Assembly: GCF_004137245.1 (NCBI RefSeq)
Contig: NZ_SDWS01000009.1
Span: 120,971 to 184,970 of the forward strand
Source of the DNA: Nocardioides glacieisoli
GTDB taxonomy: Bacteria; Actinomycetota; Actinomycetes; Propionibacteriales; Nocardioidaceae
Reading direction: 5' to 3'
Length of the DNA: 64,000 nucleotides
A model generated the notes under the pieces. The model ran no database searches. It worked only from the letters and a program-made list of their open reading frames with translations, and was not told the DNA's origin. The translations under genes and the position numbers were made by a program. Below, in pieces: positions 53,418 to 62,653 of this stretch (positions are counted from its first letter, which is position 1; each line of letters begins with the position of its first letter).

Positions 53418-53921
53418 CTACGTGCTCGCACCGCCGGCGGCGGCCGACCCATCATCGCCCAGCTGCTGCGCGGGTGCCTCGGGCTCGTGCCCGAGCGCCG
53501 CGGCCAGCTCAGTCGCACGACGCGAGCTGAGCAGCCAGTACGGAGTCGGGTCGCTCGGGTCGTCGATGGCGACGCGCACCCCAGTGGAGATGTACGGCCG
53601 CACCAGCTGGTACGCGCGAGCGTTGGCATCCCGGCCCGCCTGTCGTCGCATCGCCTCCGCGTCCAGGGCAGCGACTGCACCCGTGAAGCGGCGCTCGATC
53701 CGTGCGGACCCAGCAGAGAGCCAGTCGTCCGTGACGACGATCCGGGGCGATCCGTAGGAGCTGAGCAGGACGGCCATGAGCGCCAGCAGAAGCGCGGTCA
53801 CCGTCCACGCCAGCCACTCAGGGACCGCGACGACCATCGCCAACCAGAAGGTGGCGACCATCACCGTCCACTGGACCCACCACCGGATCGGGACCCGCAG
53901 CCGCTCTCGATAGCCGTTCAT
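53418..53921 (-). CDS. DUF3093 membrane protein
   Basis: 167 residues. Two close membrane helices (about 15-33 and 36-54) then a PH-like domain with GSARIERRFTGAVAALDAE and PYWLLSSRRATELAAAL, the features of the actinobacterial DUF3093 family. Function unknown. Same strand as and upstream of the cyclophilin gene; divergent from resB. Confidence 0.85.
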   Translation of the reverse strand: MNGYRERLRVPIRWWVQWTVMVATFWLAMVVAVPEWLAWTVTALLLALMAVLLSSYGSPRIVVTDDWLSAGSARIERRFTGAVAALDAEAMRRQAGRDANARAYQLVRPYISTGVRVAIDDPSDPTPYWLLSSRRATELAAALGHEPEAPAQQLGDDGSAAAGGAST

Positions 53922-54047
53922 CCGAGCTCAGACCGCGCATTGAAGCCCATGTCGCTCCTCATCGAAGGCCGGATGATGTCGGCCCGTTGCCGACGAGGGT
54001 GAATCTACTGGCTGCGACCGTCGGAGCGCCCCAGGGCCCGTGCTACC

Positions 54048-54064
54048 TACTATTGCCGATAGTA
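54048..54064. promoter_or_regulatory. BlaI-type operator candidate upstream of resB
   Basis: TACTAT-TGCCG-ATAGTA, perfect six-base arms and a five-base spacer, ending only 7 bases before the resB ATG, where repressor binding would cover the start site. This is the most symmetric copy of the palindrome shared with 47250-47266 and 63339-63355. Confidence 0.7.
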
Positions 54065-54071
54065 TGAAGGC

Positions 54072-55682
54072 ATGGAGGCGACGCACGAGGAGCAGGCGCT
54101 CGGGTCCGGGCAGGTGACTCGGCCCGACTCACGCGAACCCGCGTTCCCTCCATCGCCCCGCCCGTCGGAGCTGACGGCCTGGGGACGCTGGGCGTGGCGC
54201 ACGCTGACGTCGATGCGCACCGCGATCGTGCTGCTGGTGCTGCTGGCCCTCACCGCAGTCCCGGGCTCCCTGCTCCCGCAGCGAGGTGTCGCCAGCGACC
54301 CTGCCGCGGTCGCGAACTTCGCCCGCGAGCACCCCGACCTGGCTCCCTGGCTCGATCGCCTGTCGCTCTTCAACGTCTACAGCGCGCCGTGGTTCGCCGC
54401 GGTCTACGTCCTGCTCCTGGTCTCCATGACCGGGTGCGTGATCCCGCGATGCATGCACCTGTGGCGCGAGTTCAGGTCTGACCCGCCTGCCGCTCCACGT
54501 CATCTCTCCCGCGAGACCGGTCACCTCGTCGGTCCGGTCGAGCGACCGCAGGACGCCCTCGACGCCGCCGCCGGCCACCTCGAGGCGAAGCGCTTCCGTG
54601 TGAGCCGCACCGACACCGAGGTGCGGGCCGAGAAGGGCCGCCTACGAGAGCTCGGCAACCTGGCGTTCCACCTCTCGCTGCTGGTCCTGCTCTTCGGGAT
54701 CGCAGGTGGCAAGCTCTTCGGCTACGAAGGCCGGGTCGCCCTGGTGGAGGGCACGACCTTCGCCAACGTGTCCGCCTCCTACGACGCGTTGTCACCGGCA
54801 CCGTGGGCCGACCTCGCCGGACTCGAGCCCCTCGAGCTCACGCTCGACGACTTCTCGGCGGAGTTCGAGACGGAGGGGACGCGGCTCGGTGAGCCTCGCG
54901 ACTTCGAGGCGGCCGTCACCTACAGCAGCGACGACGAGGGTGAGGGCTCGACCACCATCAGGCCGAACCAGCCGCTCGACATCAACGGGACGAAGTTCTT
55001 CCTCACCGGCCACGGGTACGCACCCGAGCTGACGGTGCGGGACGGCAACGGCGACGTCGCCGCCTCCGGCCCCACCATCTTCCTCCCCGTCGACCAGACC
55101 TTCACCTCTGACGGAGTCATCAAGGCGCCGGACGCGCGCCCCGGGTCACTGGCGCTCCAAGGAGTGTTCCTCCCCACCGCGGTGACCGGCATGGCAGTCT
55201 CGGCGTACCCCGACCAGGTCAACCCGATCGTCGAGCTCACGGCCTACACCGGGGACCTGGGGCTGGACGACGGGTCCACCCAGTCCGTCTTCACCCTTGA
55301 CTTCACCGACCTCGATCAGGTGCGGGGCAAGGACGGCAAGCCGTGGCGGGTGTCGCTCGCCCCCGGTCAGACCGCTCGACTGCCCGGCGGCCTGGGCTCG
55401 GTCACGTTCGACGACGTGTCCCGGTTCGCGAACTTCCAGATCGCCCGCGACCCCGGCAAGGAGGTGTCGCTCCTCGCCGCCATCCTGCTGCTGCTGGGAC
55501 TCACGGCGTCGCTCTCGGTGCCGCGCCGGCGGATCTGGGTGCGACGCAACGACGACGGCACGGTCGAGATCGCCGGAAGGTCGCTGTCGCGGCGGCCCGT
55601 GCCGCCCGGCGAGCTGGAGCAGCTCGCCGACACCCTCGGTCTGTCCCCGGCTGATGCCGGTGGACGAAAGGATCAGACATGA
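54072..55682 (+). CDS. resB: ResB/Ccs1-type cytochrome c biogenesis protein
   Basis: 536 residues. Three N-terminal membrane helices (about 52-70, 105-125 and 195-215) with the pattern LTSMRTAIVLLVLLALTAVPG typical of ResB, a large extracytoplasmic domain and a final helix near residue 470. It works with CcsA to deliver and attach heme to apocytochrome c (system II). Its stop overlaps the start of ccsA (ATGA). First gene of a coupled seven-gene operon. Confidence 0.92.
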   Translation: MEATHEEQALGSGQVTRPDSREPAFPPSPRPSELTAWGRWAWRTLTSMRTAIVLLVLLALTAVPGSLLPQRGVASDPAAVANFAREHPDLAPWLDRLSLFNVYSAPWFAAVYVLLLVSMTGCVIPRCMHLWREFRSDPPAAPRHLSRETGHLVGPVERPQDALDAAAGHLEAKRFRVSRTDTEVRAEKGRLRELGNLAFHLSLLVLLFGIAGGKLFGYEGRVALVEGTTFANVSASYDALSPAPWADLAGLEPLELTLDDFSAEFETEGTRLGEPRDFEAAVTYSSDDEGEGSTTIRPNQPLDINGTKFFLTGHGYAPELTVRDGNGDVAASGPTIFLPVDQTFTSDGVIKAPDARPGSLALQGVFLPTAVTGMAVSAYPDQVNPIVELTAYTGDLGLDDGSTQSVFTLDFTDLDQVRGKDGKPWRVSLAPGQTARLPGGLGSVTFDDVSRFANFQIARDPGKEVSLLAAILLLLGLTASLSVPRRRIWVRRNDDGTVEIAGRSLSRRPVPPGELEQLADTLGLSPADAGGRKDQT

Positions 55683-56584
55683 CATCCCTGGACGCCGCGC
55701 GGCTCTCCGACCTGTTCGTGACGACCGCCCTGGCGGTCTTCGCGGCCGCGCTCCTTGCGTACGCCCTCGCAGCGGCCCTGCCGCGCAGCCGCCAGGCTCG
55801 CGCGCGGGTGGCCGTGCCCGCCGGGGGGGCGTTGGTGGACGAGACGCGACTGCAGCCCGAACCCGTCTCGGAGCCGCCGAGCCGTGTCGGCCGGGGAGCC
55901 ACAGCGCTCACCGTGGCCGGGACGATCCTGGTCTGCCTGGCCGTCGTGGCCCGGGGCGTGGCCGCGGGGCGTGCGCCGTGGGGCAACATGTACGAGTTCG
56001 GGCTGACCGGCTCCGCCGCGGTCGCCGTGGCGTTCCTGGCCTATCGACGCGGACGCCCGGTCGGCAGCCTGTCCGCATGGATGGTCGTGCTCGTGCTCGT
56101 GCTGCTGGGGCTGTCGGTGACCTCGCTGTACACGCCGGTGGACGACCTGGTGCCCGTGCTCAACTCGCGATGGCTGGTCGTGCACGTCGCCGCGGCCATC
56201 ACCGCCGGTGCACTGTTCGCGGTCGGGGCGCTGGCGACCGTCGCCCACCTCCTGCGCCAGCGCCGGACCGGGGAGGAGGACGACCAGTTCTCCGAGCTCG
56301 CACACACGGTCCACCTCGTGGCGTTCCCCATCTGGACGTTCGCGGTGATGGCCGGCGCGGTCTGGGCAGAGAACGCCTGGGGCCGCTACTGGGGATGGGA
56401 CCCCAAGGAGACCTGGGCGTTCATCACCTGGGTGTTCTACGCCGCCCACCTGCACGCGCTGTCGACCGTGGGATGGCGACGGCGAGCCGGTTACCTCGCG
56501 CTGGCCGGCTTCGCCGCCTTCCTCTTCAACTTCTTCGGGGTCAACATCTGGATCCCGGGCCTCCACTCGTACGCAGGGGTGTGA
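55679..56584 (+). CDS. ccsA: CcsA-type cytochrome c heme-handling protein
   Basis: 301 residues, about eight membrane helices. The WWD-type heme motif is read as WGRYWGWDPKETWAFITW, flanked by histidines for heme ligation (HTVHLVAF and FYAAHLHAL). Partner of ResB in system II cytochrome c maturation (often labelled CcsB). Coupled to resB. Confidence 0.93.
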   Translation: MTSLDAARLSDLFVTTALAVFAAALLAYALAAALPRSRQARARVAVPAGGALVDETRLQPEPVSEPPSRVGRGATALTVAGTILVCLAVVARGVAAGRAPWGNMYEFGLTGSAAVAVAFLAYRRGRPVGSLSAWMVVLVLVLLGLSVTSLYTPVDDLVPVLNSRWLVVHVAAAITAGALFAVGALATVAHLLRQRRTGEEDDQFSELAHTVHLVAFPIWTFAVMAGAVWAENAWGRYWGWDPKETWAFITWVFYAAHLHALSTVGWRRRAGYLALAGFAAFLFNFFGVNIWIPGLHSYAGV

Positions 56585-56587
56585 CAC

Positions 56588-56680
56588 ATGGACTACGGAA
56601 TCTCCACGATCGTGCTGGGGCTGATCGCGGCCATCGGGACCGGCCTCGTGCTGTACGTCGTGTCGAAGGCCAAGTGGTGA
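56588..56680 (+). CDS. 30-residue membrane peptide between ccsA and copC
   Basis: An ATG four bases after ccsA opens a frame of 30 codons with one hydrophobic helix (ISTIVLGLIAAIGTGLVLYV) followed by a basic tail (SKAKW). It ends by overlapping the GTG of copC (GTGGTGA), keeping the chain of translational coupling unbroken. It is too short for ordinary gene calling. Probably a small membrane subunit or assembly peptide; the family is not known to me. Confidence 0.55.
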   Translation: MDYGISTIVLGLIAAIGTGLVLYVVSKAKW

Positions 56681-57285
56681 CCTCGATGCTCAGGGGGGTG
56701 GCGATCCTGGTGGCCGGCATCTCGCTGTCGTTCCTGGTAGCAGCGCCTGCCAGCGCGCACACCGACTTCCTCGGGGCCGATCCGAAGGACGGCGCCAGGC
56801 TCGACGTGGTCCCGCGCCAGGTGGCGCTCGAGTTCTCCGACGACATGGACCCGCAGCTGAGCACGATCACGGTCCGCGTCGAGGGTGGTCGCAGCACTCC
56901 CCTGGAGGTGACTGCCGGACCCAGGCCCACCGTCCTGGTCGCGCAGGTCCCGGACGCCGTGGAACCGCCCGCCGGTCGAGCGACGCAGTGGACGGTCACG
57001 TTCCGTGTCGTGTCCCGCGACGGTCACCCGGTGAGCGGGACCACGGGGTTCGTCGTACGAAGGGCCACGACCTCGTCCACGCCGAGTGACGCAGGCAGCC
57101 CGACCGCGTCGGATCCCGGCCCGACCGACGACCCCGACAGTCAGGTGACGAGCCAGACAGCCGCCGACCCGGAGGAGGATCGAGCGGTGTGGCCTCTCGT
57201 CGCGGTCGCCGGCGGAGCACTGGTGCTCCTGGGCGGTGGCGTCGCCGCGACCATGCGGCTGACGGGACGAGGCCGGGACGCGTGA
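56677..57285 (+). CDS. copC: CopC-domain copper-binding protein
   Basis: 202 residues from GTG 56677. Signal peptide ending in APASAH, so the mature protein starts with His, the usual N-terminal copper ligand of CopC. A cupredoxin-like beta domain (FSDDMDPQLSTITV, RDGHPVSGTTGFVV) follows, then a Pro/Ser/Asp linker and one C-terminal membrane helix. Binds copper outside the membrane and is thought to pass it to CopD. Confidence 0.9.
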   Translation: MTSMLRGVAILVAGISLSFLVAAPASAHTDFLGADPKDGARLDVVPRQVALEFSDDMDPQLSTITVRVEGGRSTPLEVTAGPRPTVLVAQVPDAVEPPAGRATQWTVTFRVVSRDGHPVSGTTGFVVRRATTSSTPSDAGSPTASDPGPTDDPDSQVTSQTAADPEEDRAVWPLVAVAGGALVLLGGGVAATMRLTGRGRDA

Positions 57286-59357
57286 GCACGTCACTGCGCC
57301 CCGGGGCGCGCGCGGGAGGCGTCAGCACCCTGCTCGCGGTCCCGGCGGTGATGGTCCTCGTCGCCCTTGTCGCGGCGGGCCTGACAGGAGCCCTGTCCCC
57401 CCTGGGCATCGACGGGCTGCCGGAGCCCGGGGCCCTGACCCGAGTCGGGTTGCCCACGGTTCAGGCGGTCCGTGACCTGGCGGGCATGGTGACCGTCGGC
57501 GTCCTGGTGGTCACTGCCACGTGCGTCCCGCCACCTGCGGGAAGCGCGGAGTCCGCGCTGGGACCGGCCCGGACGCGGCTGGTGGCGTGGGCCCAGCTGT
57601 CCGCCACGGTGTGGGCGATCGCCAGCCTCGTCCAGGTGGCCTTCGTCTACTCCGATGCCTCCGGCAGCCCCATGGGTCGACCCGGCTTCGCCAGTGAGGC
57701 GATCTTCTTCGCCTTCGGGTTCGAGGTCGGCCAGTACGGCCTCTGGGGCGCGGCGCTCGCGGCCGTGGTGGCAGCGGGGTGCATCCTGTCCCGCCGTCTC
57801 GGAGGCGTGGGCATCACGGCCGTCCTGACGGTCGTGGCGCTCTGGCCGATGGCGCTGACCGGACACGCCGCCGGCACGCTCAACCACGACGAGGCCGTCA
57901 ACCTCCAGCTCTTCCACCTGGTCGGCATCAACGTGTGGGTGGGAGGGCTGGTCGCGCTCGTCCTGGCGCGTCGCCTGCTGGGTGACTCGCTCGTCGCCAC
58001 GGTGCGTCGCTACTCCACGCTTGCCGCCTGGTGCCTGGTCCTCGTGACCGTGTCCGGGATCCTGGGGGCCTGGCTGCGGCTTCCCTCCCCCTCTGCGCTG
58101 CTGTCCTCCTACGGCGTCCTGCTCGCACTGAAGCTCGGCGCAGTGGTGCTGCTGGCCGGTGCGGGGTGGTGGCACCGCCGCCACACGATCGCCGCCCTGG
58201 CCACCGGGTCGCCGTCCGCCTTCACGCGGCTGGTCGCGGTGGAGCTCGTGGTGCTCGCCGGCGCCGCGGGGCTGGGCGTCGCCCTGAGCCGCACGGCTCC
58301 GCCTGCGCCGAGCGAGGCCCCGCGGCCCCTGACGGCGGCACAGTCCCTGCTGGGCAGGGACCTGCCGGGGCCGCTCGACGCGGTCCAGTGGTTCACGACC
58401 TGGAGCATCGACACGCTCTTCCTGCCCCTCGGTGTCGCCGCCGCCTGCTGGTACGTCTGGGCAGTCGTGCGGTTGCGCCGTCGTGGGGACAGCTGGTCGT
58501 GGCTGCGCACCGCCTCATGGCTGCTCGGTTGCCTCCTCCTGCTCTGGGCCACCAATGGTGCGCCCGGCACCTACGGGCGCGTGCTCTTCAGCATGCACAT
58601 GGTCCAGCACATGACGATCGCCACCGGAGTGCCGGTGTTCCTGGTGCTGGGGACCCCGGTCACCCTGGCGCTTCGCGTGCTGCGCCGCCGAGAGGACGGG
58701 TCGCGCGGGCCTCGCGAATGGCTGCTGAGCGTGAGCCGCTCGATGCCGCTGCACGTGCTGGGACACCCCGTGGTGGCGGGCGGCATGTTCGTCGTCAGCA
58801 TGGCGGCCTTCTACTACACGCCCGCCTTCGAGCTCGCGCTGGAGTCCCACACCGGGCACGTCGTCATGACGTTCCACTTCCTCCTCACCGGCTACCTGTT
58901 CGCCGAGAGCGTGGTGGGGGCCGACCCGGGACTCCACCGTCCGTCGTACCCCATGCGCGTCCTGCTCGTCATGATCACCTTCGGCTTCCATGCCCTGTTC
59001 GCGGTCAGCATGATGGCGAGCACGACCGTCTTCGCCGCCGACTGGTTCGCGTCACTCGGTCGCACCTGGGGACGATCGCTCGCCGACGACCAGTACCTGG
59101 GCGCCCAGATCGGCTGGCTCATGGGTGAGTATCCGATCCTCGTCATGGCGGTCGCTCTCGTCACCGCGTGGGTCCGGGCCGACCGACGCGAGCGACGCCG
59201 TTTCGACCGGCGCGAGGAGCGCGAGGACGACAGGCAGCTGCAGGCGTACAACGCCTACCTGGGCCGGCTGGGGACCACGGAGATGACGCGCAGGCCGCCG
59301 CCTCCTACGATGGCTTCTGAAGACTCGCGGGGAGCGAAGAAGGAGCGGAACCGATGA
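57282..59357 (+). CDS. Fused CopD - CtaG (copper import / cytochrome oxidase assembly) membrane protein
   Basis: 691 residues from GTG 57282, overlapping the copC stop. The N-terminal half has about nine membrane helices ending in a CopD domain (FHLVGINVWVGGLVALVLA near 215, YGVLLALKLGAVVLLAG). The C-terminal half is a caa3-type CtaG domain (LFSMHMVQHMTIATGVPVFL, His-Met-rich copper ligands). This two-domain fusion is common in actinobacteria and is likely to move copper to cytochrome oxidase. Its stop overlaps the blaI-like start (ATGA). Confidence 0.92.
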   Translation: MSTSLRPGARAGGVSTLLAVPAVMVLVALVAAGLTGALSPLGIDGLPEPGALTRVGLPTVQAVRDLAGMVTVGVLVVTATCVPPPAGSAESALGPARTRLVAWAQLSATVWAIASLVQVAFVYSDASGSPMGRPGFASEAIFFAFGFEVGQYGLWGAALAAVVAAGCILSRRLGGVGITAVLTVVALWPMALTGHAAGTLNHDEAVNLQLFHLVGINVWVGGLVALVLARRLLGDSLVATVRRYSTLAAWCLVLVTVSGILGAWLRLPSPSALLSSYGVLLALKLGAVVLLAGAGWWHRRHTIAALATGSPSAFTRLVAVELVVLAGAAGLGVALSRTAPPAPSEAPRPLTAAQSLLGRDLPGPLDAVQWFTTWSIDTLFLPLGVAAACWYVWAVVRLRRRGDSWSWLRTASWLLGCLLLLWATNGAPGTYGRVLFSMHMVQHMTIATGVPVFLVLGTPVTLALRVLRRREDGSRGPREWLLSVSRSMPLHVLGHPVVAGGMFVVSMAAFYYTPAFELALESHTGHVVMTFHFLLTGYLFAESVVGADPGLHRPSYPMRVLLVMITFGFHALFAVSMMASTTVFAADWFASLGRTWGRSLADDQYLGAQIGWLMGEYPILVMAVALVTAWVRADRRERRRFDRREEREDDRQLQAYNAYLGRLGTTEMTRRPPPPTMASEDSRGAKKERNR

Positions 59358-59719
59358 GACAGCTCGGTCAGCTCGAAGCCGCCGTGATGCAGCACCTGTG
59401 GAGCACCGGACGTCCGGTCTCGGTGCGAGAGACGCTCGAGGCGCTCACGCCCGCGCGTGCCCTCGCCTACACCACGGTGATGACCGTGATGGACAACCTG
59501 CACTCCAAGGGCCTGGTCGCTCGGGAGAAGCAGGGCAAGGCCTACCTCTACACACCAGTCTCCTCGCGCGACGAGCACACGGCCGAGATGCTGCAGGACG
59601 TGCTGTCCGACAGTGAGGACCGCACCGCCGCCCTCATGCACCTCGTGGTCAAGCTCGACGCCGGCGAGGCTGCCACGCTGCTCGCTGCGCTGTCCGAGCG
59701 AGCGGACGAGCCGGCGTGA
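59354..59719 (+). CDS. blaI: BlaI/MecI/CopY-family repressor
   Basis: 121 residues. Winged helix LGQLEAAVMQHLWSTGRPVSVRE (in two parts) and recognition helix AYTTVMTVMDNLHSKGL, then the dimerisation domain. It has no cysteine, so it cannot sense copper through a CxC as CopY does; release by proteolysis through the adjacent BlaR1-type protease is more likely. Candidate operators lie at 47250, 54048 and 63339. The gene is coupled to the genes before and after. Confidence 0.92.
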   Translation: MRQLGQLEAAVMQHLWSTGRPVSVRETLEALTPARALAYTTVMTVMDNLHSKGLVAREKQGKAYLYTPVSSRDEHTAEMLQDVLSDSEDRTAALMHLVVKLDAGEAATLLAALSERADEPA

Positions 59720-60678
59720 TCGCGGCCCTGCTCCTGGTCGCGTTCGCCGCCGCCGTCTCGATCCTCGGCGCGCAGCTGCTCAGCCGGCCGTGGGTGATGC
59801 GCTCACCACGCGTGGCCGTCCTGTCCTGGCAGGCGCTGTCGACGTCCGTCGTGACCTCCATCCTCTTGGCCGCGACTGCGCTGGCGCTGCCGTTCCTGCC
59901 GTTGCGCTTCTCGCTCGCCTCCCTGCTGGGCGCCCACACGCTCACCATCGTCGAGCACTACGAGACGCCGCTCGGGAGCTGGCCCGGCATCATCGGCCTG
60001 AGCGTCGTGGGCGGCCTCACCACGATGCTTGTCGCCACGACCGTCCGCAGCTTCGTCCGGACCCGACGCGTACGCCGGTTGCAGCGCAACGCCCTGGAAC
60101 TGGTGGGGCGGCGCCATCCCGGCGGGTTCACGGTCATCGAGCACGACGTGCCGATCGCCTACTGCCTTCCCGGCACCGGGACCGGCACGGTGGTGCTGTC
60201 CTCTGCAGCGATGGCCCTGCTCGACGATCGAGAGCGCGAGCTGGTGCTCGGCCACGAGCGCCGCCACCTGCGGGCGCGGCACGACCTGGCACTGGCCTAC
60301 TCGGGTGCGCTCGCCCGCACCTTTCCCCACGTTCCGTTGTTCGCCACGGCGCACGCCCAGGTCGCAGTCCTCCTGGAGATGGCTGCCGACGATGCGGCTG
60401 CCACTCCTGCAGACCGTCGAGCGCTCGCCAGCGCCATCGTGGCCCTCGGGACCGGGGTCCGTCCTGAGACTGCGCTGGCCGCCAGCGACACCGCGGCGCT
60501 GGTTCGCGTGCGACGGCTCACCTCCACGACCCGATCCCCGGAGTGGGGCCTCGGCCTCGCCGCCGCGGCCGGAGCGGCGGTGCTGTTCTCCCTCCCCCTC
60601 GGTCTGGCGATGGCCCCGGCACTCGAGGCCGCCGCCCGCGACTGCTGCACGATGATCGACCTGTCGGTCGGCAGCTGA
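59716..60678 (+). CDS. BlaR1/M56-type membrane metalloprotease
   Basis: 320 residues with three or four membrane helices (about 1-20, 33-55, 83-105 and a C-terminal pair) and the zinc motif H-E-x-x-H in VLGHERRHLRARHD near residue 180, with a following ADDAAA region. It lacks the large penicillin-binding sensor domain of true BlaR1, so the signal is not likely to be beta-lactam binding. Likely cleaves or controls the BlaI-like repressor encoded just upstream. GTG start overlapping its stop. Last gene of the operon, convergent with the thioredoxin-like gene. Confidence 0.88.
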   Translation: MIAALLLVAFAAAVSILGAQLLSRPWVMRSPRVAVLSWQALSTSVVTSILLAATALALPFLPLRFSLASLLGAHTLTIVEHYETPLGSWPGIIGLSVVGGLTTMLVATTVRSFVRTRRVRRLQRNALELVGRRHPGGFTVIEHDVPIAYCLPGTGTGTVVLSSAAMALLDDRERELVLGHERRHLRARHDLALAYSGALARTFPHVPLFATAHAQVAVLLEMAADDAAATPADRRALASAIVALGTGVRPETALAASDTAALVRVRRLTSTTRSPEWGLGLAAAAGAAVLFSLPLGLAMAPALEAAARDCCTMIDLSVGS

Positions 60679-60685
60679 CCCCGGC

Positions 60686-61276
60686 TCACGGGTTCGTCGA
60701 CGCGTCCTCCACAAGGCCGACGAGCGTGGAGGCGTCTGTCTGTCCCACGATCCGCGCGGCCACCTTCCCGTTGGCGTCGACGACCACGGTGGTCGGCACC
60801 GCTACTGCCGACAGCACTCCTCCGAACGCCAGGAGTGCAGCGGCGCTGTCGTCGGGACGGACGCTGGGATACGGGATCTCGAAGGCACGTTCGAAGGCGC
60901 GGGCAGCGTCAGGACTGTCTCGTACGTTGATGCCGAAGAACTGCGCCTCCGGGCCCAGCCTCTCCGCAGCGTCGACGAGCTCCGGCGCCTCGGCCCGGCA
61001 GGGACCACACCACGAGCCCCACACGTTGAGCACGGTGGCCGTGCCGCGGAGGTCCGTGTCGCTGAGCTTCGAGCCGTCGAGCATCGTGACCTCGAAAGGA
61101 CCGACGTCCGGTCGGTCCCCGACCGGGTACTGCTGGACGACATCGCGCGCGTCGGCGCGGCCGCTCGACGCGTTCACGTCCTCGCTGGGCGCCACGCGCA
61201 TGACGAGCCACGCGGCAGTCAGGGTGACGAGCACGACAACGAGGAAGACGAGGGTGCGCCGGGAGGGGGTCGTCAT
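60686..61276 (-). CDS. TlpA/ResA-type thiol-disulfide oxidoreductase
   Basis: 196 residues. One N-terminal membrane helix (TLVFLVVVLVTLTAAWLV), then a thioredoxin fold with redox motif WGSWCGPCRAE near residue 95 and cis-Pro AVPTTVVVD. It reduces cytochrome c cysteines before heme attachment, receiving electrons from CcdA. ATG 61276 overlaps the ccdA stop. Last gene of the disulfide operon. Confidence 0.9.
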   Translation of the reverse strand: MTTPSRRTLVFLVVVLVTLTAAWLVMRVAPSEDVNASSGRADARDVVQQYPVGDRPDVGPFEVTMLDGSKLSDTDLRGTATVLNVWGSWCGPCRAEAPELVDAAERLGPEAQFFGINVRDSPDAARAFERAFEIPYPSVRPDDSAAALLAFGGVLSAVAVPTTVVVDANGKVAARIVGQTDASTLVGLVEDASTNP

Positions 61277-62052
61277 ATCGGAGCCTGCCATCCCACGATC
61301 AGGGTCTGGAGCGCTGCGACTCCCTGCGACCACACACCGGAGACCTGCAGGACACCGACGACGATCAGCAGCCCTCCTCCCGCTCGGGTGATCCAGGTGG
61401 ATCGTCGGCGGACCCAGGTGAACACCTGGAGGGCCCGAGTCAGTGACAGCGCGGCCAGCAGGAAGGGGATGCCCAGGCCGATCGCGTAGACGAGCGAGAG
61501 CAGCGCACCCCGGCCGGCGGTCGCGGTGGTCGTGGCGAGGGTCAGGACCGCTGCCAGCGCGGGACCGATGCACGGCGTCCATCCGACGGCGAACACGGCC
61601 CCGAGCAGCGGTGCGCCGGCAAGACCCACCCGGGGCGTGAGCCCCCACCTGAAGGTGCGTCCCAGCACGGGCAACCGCCCGGCGGCGCCGGCGAACATGA
61701 TGCCGAGGCAGATGGTCAAGGCACCCGCCACGCGCACGATCGTGTCCTGATAGGTGAGCAGCTGGGCGCCCAGCGACCCGAACACCAGGCCGTAGGTGGT
61801 GAACACGACGGCGAAGCCGAGGACGAAGAGCGCTGCTCCCGTGAGCGTGCGGGACCTGCGCGCCGGCGTCCCTCCACCGAGCTCGCGCGCGACCTCGGAC
61901 TCCGCGCCGGCCATGCCGGCGACGTACGACAGGTATCCCGGCACCAGTGGCAGGGAGCACGGCGTGAAGAACGACAGCAGGCCCGCCAGGAGCGCCACGG
62001 GCAGGGCGACCAGCATCGACCCGTCCAGGATCAGGTCCTGCGCGCCGCCCAT
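61273..62052 (-). CDS. ccdA: CcdA-type thiol-disulfide interchange protein
   Basis: 259 residues, six membrane helices. The redox cysteines are seen in FFTPCSLPLVPGYLSYVAG (helix 1) and GWTPCIGPALAAVL (helix 4), the CcdA/DsbD-beta pattern. It carries electrons across the membrane to the TlpA-like protein coupled to it and to cytochrome c maturation by ResB-CcsA. Starts 13 bases after the VKOR gene. Confidence 0.93.
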   Translation of the reverse strand: MGGAQDLILDGSMLVALPVALLAGLLSFFTPCSLPLVPGYLSYVAGMAGAESEVARELGGGTPARRSRTLTGAALFVLGFAVVFTTYGLVFGSLGAQLLTYQDTIVRVAGALTICLGIMFAGAAGRLPVLGRTFRWGLTPRVGLAGAPLLGAVFAVGWTPCIGPALAAVLTLATTTATAGRGALLSLVYAIGLGIPFLLAALSLTRALQVFTWVRRRSTWITRAGGGLLIVVGVLQVSGVWSQGVAALQTLIVGWQAPI

Positions 62053-62065
62053 CAGTGTCGACCCG

Positions 62066-62653
62066 TCACAACAGGGTCGACCAGTAGGACCAGAAGCGCT
62101 CGGCGATCAGGCCGACAAGCAGCAGGAACGGGACCAGGAGAAGCGGCGCGTGCCATTCGCCCAGGAAGGTCGCGGCCCGGCTCTCACGGACGGATCCGCC
62201 GAACGTGCCACGTGCCATGTTGCGGAGCGTGACGTACCAGAAGACGGGGATCACGACCGTCCACACCACCATGCAGTAGGGGCACAACGCACCGATGCGG
62301 TAGAGGCTCTGGAATGCCAGCCAGGACACGAGGGCGAGGGCCGCCGTGACTCCGACCTGCAGGCCTGTCCAGTACCAGCGCGCCAGCTGCCCCCCGGCCA
62401 GGATCACCACACCCGTCGTCACGACGACCGGGAAGGACGCCACGCCGATGATGGGGTTGGGGAAGCCCAGCAGTGCCGCCTGCGCTGTCTCCATGACCGA
62501 TCCACAGCTCAGGACGGGGTTGATGCTGCAGCTGGGAACGTAGTCGCTGTCCTCGGTGAGCCTGAAGCGCTCGACGAGCAGCACGGCGGACGCGAGGAAC
62601 CCGATGAGGCCTCCGACGGTCAGGCCCCACGCGAGTCGACGGTCCTCGTTCAC
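62066..62653 (-). CDS. Vitamin K epoxide reductase-type (VKOR) DsbB substitute
   Basis: 195 residues from GTG 62653, overlapping the dsbA-like stop (GTGA). Four to five membrane helices; loop cysteines CSINPVLSC and the membrane-end CxxC in ALCPYCMVVW are the VKOR active-site pairs. In actinobacteria, VKOR reoxidises DsbA-like proteins using menaquinone. It lies next to its presumed partner. Confidence 0.92.
   Translation of the reverse strand: MNEDRRLAWGLTVGGLIGFLASAVLLVERFRLTEDSDYVPSCSINPVLSCGSVMETAQAALLGFPNPIIGVASFPVVVTTGVVILAGGQLARWYWTGLQVGVTAALALVSWLAFQSLYRIGALCPYCMVVWTVVIPVFWYVTLRNMARGTFGGSVRESRAATFLGEWHAPLLLVPFLLLVGLIAERFWSYWSTLL

Noticed and set aside
53049..54002. Plus-strand open frame across the cyclophilin and DUF3093 genes.
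   Set aside because: Shadow frame; both minus-strand proteins have recognisable domains.
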